A stretch of 64,000 nucleotides of DNA. Origin: Rummeliibacillus pycnus_A. GTDB lineage: Bacteria; Bacillota; Bacilli; Bacillales_A; Planococcaceae. The stretch is from assembly GCF_044359855.1 (NCBI RefSeq), contig NZ_CP132291.1, positions 248,001-312,000 on the forward strand. The letters run 5' to 3'. A model generated the notes under the pieces. It made no database searches. It was not told the origin of the DNA and saw nothing but the letters and a program-made list of their open reading frames with translations. Shown piece after piece: positions 1-7,898 of this stretch; within the stretch, counting starts at the first letter, position 1, and each line of letters opens with the position of its first letter. The position numbers and the translations under genes are program-made.

Positions 1-249
1 GTTTACAATGCTTGGGTTGAAGGTGATGTTAAACGATCTCAAGATTTACATTATGGTTTGATGGAGTTAAACGATGTATTGTTCAAAGATACAAACCCAG
101 CTCCTGTAAAAGCTGCACTTGGAATGATGGGGAAAATTAAACCAGTACTTCGTTTACCAATGGATTTACCATCACAACAATTGCAAGATGAAATTCGTAA
201 AGTTTTATCCCAACATGTTGAACTTTCAGAAGTCGTATCATCAAAATAA
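1..249 (+). CDS. DapA-family aldolase/lyase, C-terminal part (gene starts left of window)
   Basis: The reading frame is open from base 1 to a TAA and shows the last 82 residues. The motif NPAPVKAALGMMG with the downstream helical tail is typical of the C-terminus of 4-hydroxy-tetrahydrodipicolinate synthase-family class I aldolases (DHDPS/NAL family). The gene lies just upstream of hpaE with no terminator in the 121-bp gap, so it probably belongs to the 4-hydroxyphenylacetate operon. There it could act as a pyruvate-releasing aldolase on the ring-cleavage product, the job done by HpaI in enterobacteria. That role is inference; the catalytic lysine lies outside the window. A biosynthetic DapA is the alternative. 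Confidence 0.8.
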   Translation, partial: VYNAWVEGDVKRSQDLHYGLMELNDVLFKDTNPAPVKAALGMMGKIKPVLRLPMDLPSQQLQDEIRKVLSQHVELSEVVSSK

Positions 250-370
250 TAAAATTTATTAGTAGCAAAGTATCTTTATAGGATTTAAATACAGGATATT
301 CATTATATTAACGGTGTTAATGTTCGTTGACTATGAAGATACTTTGATACATATAGAAGGGATGAGTAAA

Positions 371-1885
371 ATGACAAATTCAATTACTGAACACTCAATT
401 AGAGAAGTAATTGTAAAGGACATTTCATTATACATTAATGGTCAATTTGTACCGGCTAAAACTGGTGAGACTTTTACAAATGTAAATCCATTCTCAAATG
501 AGCACATCAATAATATTGCAGCAGGCGGTATTGACGATATCAATGAGGCAGTAGCTTCTGCAAAAAAAGCATTTGATACTGAATGGAAAGATCTAGAAAT
601 TTCAGAACGTATGAAATATATCAATAAAATTGCGGATCTCATCGAAGAAGAAGCAGAAGAAATTGCTTATTTGGAAGCGCTTGATACTGGATTACCTATA
701 AGTCAAACACGTAGTCAAGCTGCACGCGCAGCAACAAACTTCCGCTTTTACGCGAAAATGGTAGAGACACATTTGCACGGTCAAGCATTTCCTGTAGAAA
801 AAGAGTTTATTAACTACACATTACATCGTCCATTAGGTGTAGTTGGTCTTATAACCCCTTGGAATGCACCATTTATGTTAGAAACGTGGAAGGTTGCGCC
901 TGCATTAGCAACAGGTAATACAGTAATTTTAAAACCTGCAGAATTATCACCGTTATCAGCAAATAAATTAGCTGAAATTATTGATAAAGCAGGATTGCCA
1001 AAGGGTGTCTTCAATGTCGTACATGGTTTTGGTGATACAGCAGGAGATGCACTTGTAAAACACCCGGATGTAAAAGCAATCTCATTTACAGGTGAAACGG
1101 TTACAGGTTCTATTATCATAAAAAATGCAGCTGATTCATTGAAAAAGACTTCTATGGAGCTTGGTGGAAAATCGCCATTAATTATCTTTGACGATGCAGA
1201 TTTAGATCGTGCTTTGGATGCAACAATTTGGGGCATTTTCTCATTCAATGGTGAGCGTTGTACATCTAATTCACGTGTATTCGTTCATAAAAAAATTAAA
1301 GATGAATTTATAGAGAAATTAAAAGAACGAGTTGCAAATATTCGTATTGGTGATCCGCTAGATGCTTCTACAGAACTTGGCCCACTGATTGAAACACAGC
1401 ATTTCAACAAAGTTAAGGGTTATATCGAGTTAGCAAAAGAAGAAGGCTGTGAAGTATTCCAAGGTACGGTACCAGTACAATTTAAAGCAGGTAATTATGT
1501 ACCACCAACATTATTGCTAAATGCAACAAATGATATGCGTGTTTGCCAAGAAGAAATTTTCGGTCCAGTTATGGCAGTTATTGAATTTGAACACGAAGAT
1601 GAAGTTATTGCAGTAGCAAATGATGTGAAATATGGTCTTGCTGGTTTTGTCTGGACACAAGATTTAACTCGCGGTCATCGTGTTGCTCAAGCAATTGAAG
1701 CCGGTATGATTTGGATTAATTCTCATAACACACGTGATTTACGTATTCCATTTGGAGGTACAAAAGCAAGTGGGATAGGGCGTGAAGGTGGTCATTACGC
1801 TATTTTCGAATTCTATACCGAACCTACTGTTATTCATGTTGCAATTGGTGACCATCATATCCCGCAATTTGGAAAAAAATCATAA
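371..1885 (+). CDS. hpaE: 5-carboxymethyl-2-hydroxymuconate semialdehyde dehydrogenase
   Basis: NAD-dependent aldehyde dehydrogenase of 504 residues, the usual family length. It oxidises the semialdehyde made by HpaD ring cleavage to the dicarboxylic acid. Visible signatures: TPWNAPFMLETWKVAPALA (cofactor domain), FTGETVTG, the general base in MELGGKSP (about E263) and the nucleophile in GERCTSNSR (about C297). The ATG at 371 is preferred: the AGAAGGG ribosome site at 355-361 abuts the ATG at 362 and is correctly spaced for 371. Still earlier in-frame starts lack a site. The substrate is assigned from the neighbours (hpaB, hpaD, hpaC), since ALDH sequence alone rarely fixes it. It is followed after 24 bp by hpaB. 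Confidence 0.88.
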   Translation: MTNSITEHSIREVIVKDISLYINGQFVPAKTGETFTNVNPFSNEHINNIAAGGIDDINEAVASAKKAFDTEWKDLEISERMKYINKIADLIEEEAEEIAYLEALDTGLPISQTRSQAARAATNFRFYAKMVETHLHGQAFPVEKEFINYTLHRPLGVVGLITPWNAPFMLETWKVAPALATGNTVILKPAELSPLSANKLAEIIDKAGLPKGVFNVVHGFGDTAGDALVKHPDVKAISFTGETVTGSIIIKNAADSLKKTSMELGGKSPLIIFDDADLDRALDATIWGIFSFNGERCTSNSRVFVHKKIKDEFIEKLKERVANIRIGDPLDASTELGPLIETQHFNKVKGYIELAKEEGCEVFQGTVPVQFKAGNYVPPTLLLNATNDMRVCQEEIFGPVMAVIEFEHEDEVIAVANDVKYGLAGFVWTQDLTRGHRVAQAIEAGMIWINSHNTRDLRIPFGGTKASGIGREGGHYAIFEFYTEPTVIHVAIGDHHIPQFGKKS

Positions 1886-1909
1886 AAATTAAAAGAGAGG
1901 GTGACTTCA

Positions 1910-3391
1910 ATGGGGGCTAAAACAGGAGCACAATATATTGAACGACTAAAAAAAGCAGGCAACAATATTTATTTACACGGTGAACGGGTTGAGGATGTTA
2001 CAACACATCCTGGTTTAAAAGGTGTTATACAATCAATGGCTAATTTATATGATTTACAATTCCAAAAGCCAGAAAAAATGTTATATACATCTCCAACAAC
2101 GGGTGAAAAAGTAGGGACAACATTTTTACAACCAAAATCAGTCGAAGATATTATCGCTCGAAGACAAGCAATTCAAGAATGGGCACTAACTTCAGGTGGG
2201 ATGATGGGACGTTCACCAGACTACTTGAATGCCGAAGTAATGGCGATGGGTGTGTCAAATGGATTATTCGCTGAAGCAGATCCAATGTTTGCTGAAAATG
2301 CTCGTAAATATTATGAGTTTGCACGTGAAAATGATATTAGTTTAACTCATACACTCATCCACCCACAAGTAAATCGTGCTAAAGCACAGCATGAACAAAA
2401 GGATGCAAATGTAGCACTTCATCTAGTTGAAAAAAATAAGGAAGGTATAATCGTTGATGGCATTCGATTATTAGCTACTCAAGGCGGAATTACAGATGAA
2501 ATTCTCGTATTCCCATCAACAGTGAAAAAAGCAGGTGAACTTGACGATCCTTATTCACTAGCATTTGCTATTCCAAACAATACACCAGGTTTAAAATTCA
2601 TTAGCCGTGAATCATTTGATTACAACAAAAATGACTATGATCATCCACTAGGTTCTCGTTTTGAAGAAGGAGACGCGATTGTTTCTTTTGAAAACGTTTT
2701 CGTACCATGGGAACGTGTCTTTGTTTGTGGGAACTCCTCTATTTGTAATAGAACTTTCCGAGAAACAAATGCAGTTGTCCATATGTCTCATCAAGTTGTA
2801 TCAAAAAATATCATCAAAACAGAATTTGTACTTGGCGTTGCCTTATCTATGATGGATGCTATTGGAATTGATGGTTTCCAACATGTTAAAGATAAAGGAA
2901 CAGAAATTATGTTGACTCTTGAAGGTCTAAAGTCACACTTATATCGTGCAGAACATAATGCAAAATTAGATAAATGGGGTACAATGACACCAGATTTTGA
3001 GGCATTAGATGCAGCTCGTACATGGTTCCCCCGTATTTATCCGAAATTGACTGAAATTGTTCGAGTTCTGGGTGCATCGGGCTTAATGGGTATTCCAACA
3101 CAAGCTGATTTTGAAAATCCTGAAATTGGTCAGTTAATTCATAGAGGATTGCAAGGTAAAAACCTTGAAGGATATGAACGTGTACAATTATTCCGCTTAG
3201 CTTGGGATATGACAATGAGTGCATTTGGTAGCCGTCAATCGCATTATGAATACTATTTCTTCGGTGATCCAATTCGTATGGGAATGTCTTATTTCGATAA
3301 CTATGAAGCAAAAGATTTACTAAAAGAACGTGTAACAGATTTCTTAGGGAAATCTGCAAGTTCAGCTACAAGTAATTTTATCAAAATATAA
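1910..3391 (+). CDS. hpaB: 4-hydroxyphenylacetate 3-monooxygenase, oxygenase component
   Basis: A 493-residue FADH2-dependent oxygenase that hydroxylates 4-hydroxyphenylacetate to 3,4-dihydroxyphenylacetate, using reduced flavin supplied by HpaC. The C-terminal part with GLQGKNLEGYERVQLFRLAW and SAFGSRQSHYEYYFFGDPIR is characteristic of the HpaB/HpaH two-component flavin hydroxylases, and the length is typical. The ribosome site AGAGAGGG (1894-1901) favours ATG 1910 over the in-frame GTG at 1901. It lies in the operon between hpaE and hpaD; the 145-bp gap before hpaD carries a strong hairpin. Related family members act on phenol or chlorophenols, but the setting with homoprotocatechuate genes supports this substrate. 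Confidence 0.93.
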   Translation: MGAKTGAQYIERLKKAGNNIYLHGERVEDVTTHPGLKGVIQSMANLYDLQFQKPEKMLYTSPTTGEKVGTTFLQPKSVEDIIARRQAIQEWALTSGGMMGRSPDYLNAEVMAMGVSNGLFAEADPMFAENARKYYEFARENDISLTHTLIHPQVNRAKAQHEQKDANVALHLVEKNKEGIIVDGIRLLATQGGITDEILVFPSTVKKAGELDDPYSLAFAIPNNTPGLKFISRESFDYNKNDYDHPLGSRFEEGDAIVSFENVFVPWERVFVCGNSSICNRTFRETNAVVHMSHQVVSKNIIKTEFVLGVALSMMDAIGIDGFQHVKDKGTEIMLTLEGLKSHLYRAEHNAKLDKWGTMTPDFEALDAARTWFPRIYPKLTEIVRVLGASGLMGIPTQADFENPEIGQLIHRGLQGKNLEGYERVQLFRLAWDMTMSAFGSRQSHYEYYFFGDPIRMGMSYFDNYEAKDLLKERVTDFLGKSASSATSNFIKI

Positions 3392-3405
3392 AATCTTTCT
3401 TCAGA

Positions 3406-3433
3406 AGTCTACCACCAATATAGGTGGTAGACT
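3406..3433 (+). promoter_or_regulatory. intergenic RNA hairpin between hpaB and hpaD
   Basis: AGTCTACCACC and GGTGGTAGACT form a perfect 11-bp stem with a six-base AATATA loop. No T-run follows, so a classical terminator is unlikely. An mRNA 3'-end stabiliser or processing site that would set different hpaB and hpaD levels is plausible. Confidence 0.55.
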
Positions 3434-3536
3434 AAATTAAAATTTATGTCTACTTTCAGCCGGTGCCCATACATTCGCTGAAAGAAGTTAAAAATTTCGG
3501 CTTATGTAGTGTAAATATAGATAGGGGGATATGAAG

Positions 3537-4526
3537 ATGACTACAAACTTTGATATTATTCGCACAGCGCGTGCTATTTTACATGTTACTGATTTAGATA
3601 AATCAGAAGCATTTTATACAAAAGGTTTAGGGTTAATTGTTACAGAAAGAACTGAAGATGCAATTTATCTTAGAGGTTTAGAGGAACATATTCACCATAG
3701 TTTAGTATTGAAAAAAGCAGAAACACCTGTAGTGGAAGCAATAAGTTATAAAGTACGTTCTGAAGATGATTTAGAGAAAATTGCAACCGTCTTTGCAAAA
3801 CATAATTTAAAAGTGAAATGGTTAGAAGCGGGTACACAACATGCAGTAGGACGTGCATTACGAGTGCAAGATATTTCAGGATTACCAGTTGAATTTTTTA
3901 CGAAAATGGAAGGGGCAGAACGATTATTACAACGTTATGACTTATACCAAGGGGCTAAAGCGCAACGAATTGATCACTTTAACTGTATGGTTCCAGATGT
4001 GGAAAAAGCATATGATTTCTACATTAATGAACTAGATTTCTCATGTTCTGAATTTACCACAGATGATGAAAATCGTATTTGGGCAGCATGGATTCACCGT
4101 AAGCCATCTGTACATGATGTTGCATTTATGAATGGAGAAGGACCACGTGTACACCATGTTGCTTACTGGTTAAGTGATCCAATGAGCTTAATTCATGGCT
4201 GTGACGTACTAGCATCATTAGGATACGCGGAAAATATAGAACGTGGTCCTGCTCGCCATGGCTTATCAAATGCATTCTTCTTATATTTACGTGATCCAGA
4301 TGGTCACCGTATTGAACTTTATAATGGCGATTATTTAACAAGTGATCCAGATTTTAATCCAATTCGGTGGGACTTAAACGATAAACGCCGTCAAACATTC
4401 TGGGGAGCAGAAGCACCAGATTGTTGGTTCTCAGAAGCATCAAAAGTTATCGATATTGAAACAAACGAAACAATCTCAACTACACAAGGCAAGTTAAAAC
4501 AGGCAAAACCTATATTTGCTATATAG
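3537..4526 (+). CDS. hpaD: 3,4-dihydroxyphenylacetate 2,3-dioxygenase (extradiol)
   Basis: A 329-residue two-domain vicinal-oxygen-chelate dioxygenase that opens the homoprotocatechuate ring next to the hydroxyls. Metal ligands are visible as H147 (RIDHFNCMVPD), H206 or H207 (RVHHVAYW) and about E260 (HRIELYNGDY). Their spacing matches that recalled for the Fe/Mn homoprotocatechuate dioxygenases of Brevibacterium and Arthrobacter. ATG 3537 is chosen because AGGGGG (3523-3528) is only two bases from ATG 3531 and eight from 3537. It is the VOC-type enzyme, unrelated to the class III HpaD of E. coli. The operon continues to hpaC after 157 bp. Confidence 0.92.
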   Translation: MTTNFDIIRTARAILHVTDLDKSEAFYTKGLGLIVTERTEDAIYLRGLEEHIHHSLVLKKAETPVVEAISYKVRSEDDLEKIATVFAKHNLKVKWLEAGTQHAVGRALRVQDISGLPVEFFTKMEGAERLLQRYDLYQGAKAQRIDHFNCMVPDVEKAYDFYINELDFSCSEFTTDDENRIWAAWIHRKPSVHDVAFMNGEGPRVHHVAYWLSDPMSLIHGCDVLASLGYAENIERGPARHGLSNAFFLYLRDPDGHRIELYNGDYLTSDPDFNPIRWDLNDKRRQTFWGAEAPDCWFSEASKVIDIETNETISTTQGKLKQAKPIFAI

Positions 4527-4683
4527 ATAGAAGATGCAATATTCCTACATTTAGAGCAGATAATATGCTATATGTTGGGATAAGGTGAATTGGCGTTGGC
4601 AAAGAGGAAATTAAATATTCCATTGAAAAAATAGTTAAGCATAAATTAGTTGTTATGAAATGTTAATTGAAGGAGGAAATTCG

Positions 4684-5145
4684 ATGGATGATCGCTTATT
4701 TAGAAATACAATGGGTAAATTTGCCACTGGCGTAACTGTGATTACAACAGCAGTTGAAGGTGTACCATATGGCATGACAGCAAATGCATTTATGTCTGTA
4801 TCCCTAACACCAAAATTAGTTGTTGTTTCAATCGGTGAGAACGCACATATGAACTCTCGAATTTCAAAAGCTGGTGAGTTTGGTGTGAGTTTCTTAGCAG
4901 AAGACCAAAAAGATTTATCTATGTTATTTGCAGGACAGGTAAAAGAAAATCAAAAAGTAGAATTTAAGTGGCTTAATAATTTACCAGTCATTGAGAATGC
5001 AATTGCAAATTTAACTTGTAAAGTATATAACACACATGTTGAAGGTGACCATACTTTATATATTGGTGAAGTAACAGATTTTGAGGTTGTAGAGGGGAAT
5101 AATCCACTCGTCTTTTACGAAGGAAAATATCAAGAAATTCATTAA
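4684..5145 (+). CDS. hpaC: 4-hydroxyphenylacetate 3-monooxygenase reductase component (flavin reductase)
   Basis: A 153-residue flavin reductase-like protein of the HpaC/split-barrel FMN-binding family. The N-terminal FRNTMGKFATGVTVITT and PYGMTANAFMSVSLTPKLV segments are the family's flavin-binding core. It reduces flavin with NAD(P)H and passes it to HpaB. Start ATG 4684 sits seven bases after GAAGGAGGAA. The gene is followed 18 bp later by a FAD synthetase-like gene, so flavin reduction and FAD supply are encoded side by side. Confidence 0.9.
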   Translation: MDDRLFRNTMGKFATGVTVITTAVEGVPYGMTANAFMSVSLTPKLVVVSIGENAHMNSRISKAGEFGVSFLAEDQKDLSMLFAGQVKENQKVEFKWLNNLPVIENAIANLTCKVYNTHVEGDHTLYIGEVTDFEVVEGNNPLVFYEGKYQEIH

Positions 5146-5163
5146 AAGAGGGGAGAGGGAGAA

Positions 5164-6051
5164 ATGGAAATTATTGAGTTTAACGCAGAATTAAATGTAA
5201 AAAAATATCGTGCAAAAAATCCATGTGTCTTAGCATTAGGATTTTTTGATGGTGTGCATAATGGTCATCGAGAGTTATTAGAAGTCGCTCGATCCATTGC
5301 AAAAGAAAAATCTCTTGAATTATCAGTGATGACATTCTTCCCTCATCCTAGTAATGTTCTTCCAAATAAAAAGAAAGTCAATCAATATTTAACACCTAAA
5401 GAAGGAAAAGTTGCAATTTTTGAAGAATTAAATATTGATAAAGTATATATTGTAAATTTTGATTCTCATTTTTCTAAGTTACCCTATGAACAATTTATAG
5501 AAGATTATATTATGGGTCTATGCTGCAAACATGTTGTTGCAGGATTCGATTTTACTTTTGGGCATATGGGTAAAGGAAATATGGATATTCTACAAAAAGA
5601 AAGCAGAAATCGTTTTGGTGTAAGCGTTATCAAAAAAGTAGAATATAAAAATGAGAAAATTAGTTCGAGTGCAATTCGTGAACTTTTGAATAAAGGAAAT
5701 GTTGCTAAAATTCCACATTATTTAGGGAATCCTTATTGTGTTAACGGCACTTTAAGAAGACAAACAAACGGACTATTTATTGATGTTGCTGGGCAATATT
5801 TATTGCCAGCACCTGGTTTATATATAGTAGAAATAGAAATGAAACATGTAAGTTATATAGAAAACTGTATTATCTCAAATAACCATGCCATTCGTATTTT
5901 ACAAGATTTCACAACTTTTATGAAGTTTGATCAGCAATTAAAGATCAAGTTACATATTCTAGAAAAGCAGCCTTATACAGTTTATCAATTACCAATACAA
6001 TCTACTGACTTAGGGGGAGAATTAAATGAAAAAATATCAATTGTTTATTGA
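5164..6051 (+). CDS. FAD synthetase-like FMN adenylyltransferase (RibF-like, riboflavin-kinase half degenerate)
   Basis: A 295-residue protein whose N-terminal ~190 residues match the nucleotidyltransferase half of bacterial RibF. It has the HIGH-type motif GFFDGVHNGHREL at about residues 26-38, FFPHP and the ISSS-A-IRELL motif near residue 180. The remaining ~105 residues occupy the place of the riboflavin kinase domain but lack the GFPTAN signature, so kinase activity is doubtful. I infer it converts FMN to FAD for the HpaBC pair. It starts 18 bp after hpaC behind GAGGGAGAA and overlaps the next gene by 26 bp, which suggests translational coupling. A decayed bifunctional RibF with another role is the alternative. 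Confidence 0.75.
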   Translation: MEIIEFNAELNVKKYRAKNPCVLALGFFDGVHNGHRELLEVARSIAKEKSLELSVMTFFPHPSNVLPNKKKVNQYLTPKEGKVAIFEELNIDKVYIVNFDSHFSKLPYEQFIEDYIMGLCCKHVVAGFDFTFGHMGKGNMDILQKESRNRFGVSVIKKVEYKNEKISSSAIRELLNKGNVAKIPHYLGNPYCVNGTLRRQTNGLFIDVAGQYLLPAPGLYIVEIEMKHVSYIENCIISNNHAIRILQDFTTFMKFDQQLKIKLHILEKQPYTVYQLPIQSTDLGGELNEKISIVY

Positions 6052-7495
6052 TGGTAAATGGCAAGAAGCAGTTTCAGGTAAAACATTTTATTCGAATAAT
6101 CCGTCTACTGGTGAAGCATATGCAGAGGTTGCTGAAGCAGGAGCTGTGGATGTAGATATAGCAGTAAAGGCAGCAAGGCGAGCTTTTGAAAATAGTGAAT
6201 GGTCCAATATGGCTCCAAGTGATCGAGGGCGATTGCTGATGAGAGTTGCAAATCTATTAAGAGATAATCAAGAAAAGTTAGCTATTATTGAATCAACAGA
6301 TAATGGCTTACCGATTAATGAGACAAAATATATTGCCATTCCAAGCATGATTGATGTATTAGAATTTTATGCTGGACTTGCAAACAAAATCCAAGGAAGT
6401 ACATTATCTTCACCAAATGACCGTTTAAATTACACATTAAAAGAACCTATTGGTGTAATTGGAGCAATTGTTCCCTGGAATTTTCCACTTATGCTGACAA
6501 TGTGGAAATTAGCACCTGCATTAGCAGCAGGTAACACGATTGTCATTAAACCTTCAGAGCACACGCCAATTAGTATTTTAGAAATGGCACAGCTATTCAA
6601 AGAAGCTGGTATCCCAGACGGCGTTATTAATGTCATTCCTGGTTTTGGTAAAGAAGCTGGAAATGCTCTAGTATCCCATCCTGATATTGATAAGATTGCT
6701 TTTACAGGTTCCACAAAAACTGGTCAATTGATTATGCAAACTGCAAGTCAAAATGTGACAGATGTAAGCTTAGAACTCGGTGGTAAATCACCTAATATTG
6801 TTTTTGAAGACGCGAATATCGAACATGCAGTGAATGGTTCGATGTTTGGTATTTTCTTTGCACAAGGTCAAGTATGTGCATCAGGAACCCGCCTATTTGT
6901 GCAAGATTCAATTTATGATGAATTTGTTGAACAATTCGTAGAAAAAGCAAAAAAAATAAGAGTTGGAGATCCATTGGACGAAGCGACTCAGATGGGACCC
7001 CAAACAAGTACAGATCAACTTGAAAAAATTGAATATTACGTAAGTAAAGGGAAAGAAGAAGGAGCAACTCTACTTCTAGGCGGTGAACGTAATGAGAACT
7101 TACAGAAGGGTAATTATTATACTCCAACTGTGTTTGGTGATGTTACGAATGATATGACTATTGCACGTGAAGAAATTTTCGGCCCTGTACTTTCTATTAT
7201 TCGATTTAAGGATGAAGAAGATGTAATTCAAAAAGCAAATGATACATTATACGGACTTGCAGCTGGTGTATGGACGTCCAATCTTCAAAGAGCACATCGA
7301 ATGACGAAAAAATTAAAAGCAGGAACTGTTTATGTAAATACTTTTAGTATGCTAGACACAGTTGCACCTTTTGGTGGTATGAAACAAAGTGGAATCGGTC
7401 GTGAACTAGGTATTGAAGCATTACAAATGTACACAACTACAAAGCATGTTTGGATTGATTTAAATGAGAATGGTTTTAATTGGTATGGAGTATAA
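6026..7495 (+). CDS. aldehyde dehydrogenase (aryl- or succinic-semialdehyde type)
   Basis: A complete 489-residue NAD(P)-dependent aldehyde dehydrogenase. It shows VPWNFPLMLTMWKLAPALAA, FTGSTKTG, the base in LELGGKSPN (about E250) and the nucleophile in GQVCASGTR (about C284). ATG 6026 follows GGGGGAG and lies inside the end of the upstream FAD synthetase gene. Because it ends the hpa operon, two substrates are plausible. One is succinic semialdehyde, the end product of the meta pathway. The other is (4-hydroxy)phenylacetaldehyde, which would feed the pathway. Sequence alone does not decide. A terminator follows 10 bp after the stop. Confidence 0.85.
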   Translation: MKKYQLFIDGKWQEAVSGKTFYSNNPSTGEAYAEVAEAGAVDVDIAVKAARRAFENSEWSNMAPSDRGRLLMRVANLLRDNQEKLAIIESTDNGLPINETKYIAIPSMIDVLEFYAGLANKIQGSTLSSPNDRLNYTLKEPIGVIGAIVPWNFPLMLTMWKLAPALAAGNTIVIKPSEHTPISILEMAQLFKEAGIPDGVINVIPGFGKEAGNALVSHPDIDKIAFTGSTKTGQLIMQTASQNVTDVSLELGGKSPNIVFEDANIEHAVNGSMFGIFFAQGQVCASGTRLFVQDSIYDEFVEQFVEKAKKIRVGDPLDEATQMGPQTSTDQLEKIEYYVSKGKEEGATLLLGGERNENLQKGNYYTPTVFGDVTNDMTIAREEIFGPVLSIIRFKDEEDVIQKANDTLYGLAAGVWTSNLQRAHRMTKKLKAGTVYVNTFSMLDTVAPFGGMKQSGIGRELGIEALQMYTTTKHVWIDLNENGFNWYGV

Positions 7496-7505
7496 AGGCT
7501 TTCAT

Positions 7506-7531
7506 GCTAGCTTAAACGGCTAGCTCTTTTT
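7506..7531 (+). terminator. rho-independent terminator of the hpa operon
   Basis: GCTAGC, seven-base loop, GCTAGC, then TCTTTTTAT directly after the last gene. The stem is short but the T-run is clear. Confidence 0.65.
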
Positions 7532-7663
7532 ATACGCAGTTTTAGTCATATTAGTTTGAGCTTATTCATAAAATTCTCCTTTCGAAACAACCTTTTTTCT
7601 ATCTTCGAACCTGAAAGAGTTTCAAAAGAGGGGATAAATTCCAAATCCTTTTTAACGAAATAA

Positions 7664-7694
7664 AAAGAACATCATCAAACGATGATATTCTTTC
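7664..7694 (-). terminator. terminator of tRNA-Lys
   Basis: Read on the minus strand, AATATCATC-GTTT-GATGATGTT is followed by CTTTTTATTT, just downstream of the tRNA gene. Confidence 0.65.
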
Positions 7695-7701
7695 AAAAGT
7701 A

Positions 7702-7775
7702 TGGGCGTAGTGGGGGTCGAACCCACAACCCCCTGATTAAGAGTCAGGTGCGCTAGCCAATTGCGCCATACGCCC
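7702..7775 (-). tRNA. tRNA-Lys, anticodon CTT
   Basis: The minus strand folds into a full cloverleaf of 74 nt. The acceptor stem GGGCGTA/TACGCCC has seven pairs with discriminator A. The D-arm stem is GCGC/GCGC, the anticodon stem CCTGA/TCAGG with loop CTCTTAA, and the T-arm GTGGG-TTCGACC-CCCAC. The anticodon at the loop centre is CTT, reading AAG lysine codons. CCA is not encoded. It is a solitary tRNA gene with its own terminator. Confidence 0.93.
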
Positions 7776-7898
7776 GTATGCCTTATGACATAAGTTATCA
7801 TAACGCTATATTCTTATAATGTCAAGAGGGGAACTAGGATATTATTATTTTTACTGTTTATTTTTTGAGAAAATAATTTACTCGTTACTATGTAACAT

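Noticed and set aside
814..1248. Minus-strand frame of 144 codons under hpaE
   Set aside because: Antisense to a conserved ALDH gene with no RBS; composition follows the sense strand.
2907..3359. Long minus-strand frame under hpaB (150 codons)
   Set aside because: It is a shadow of hpaB; no ribosome site and no recognisable protein.
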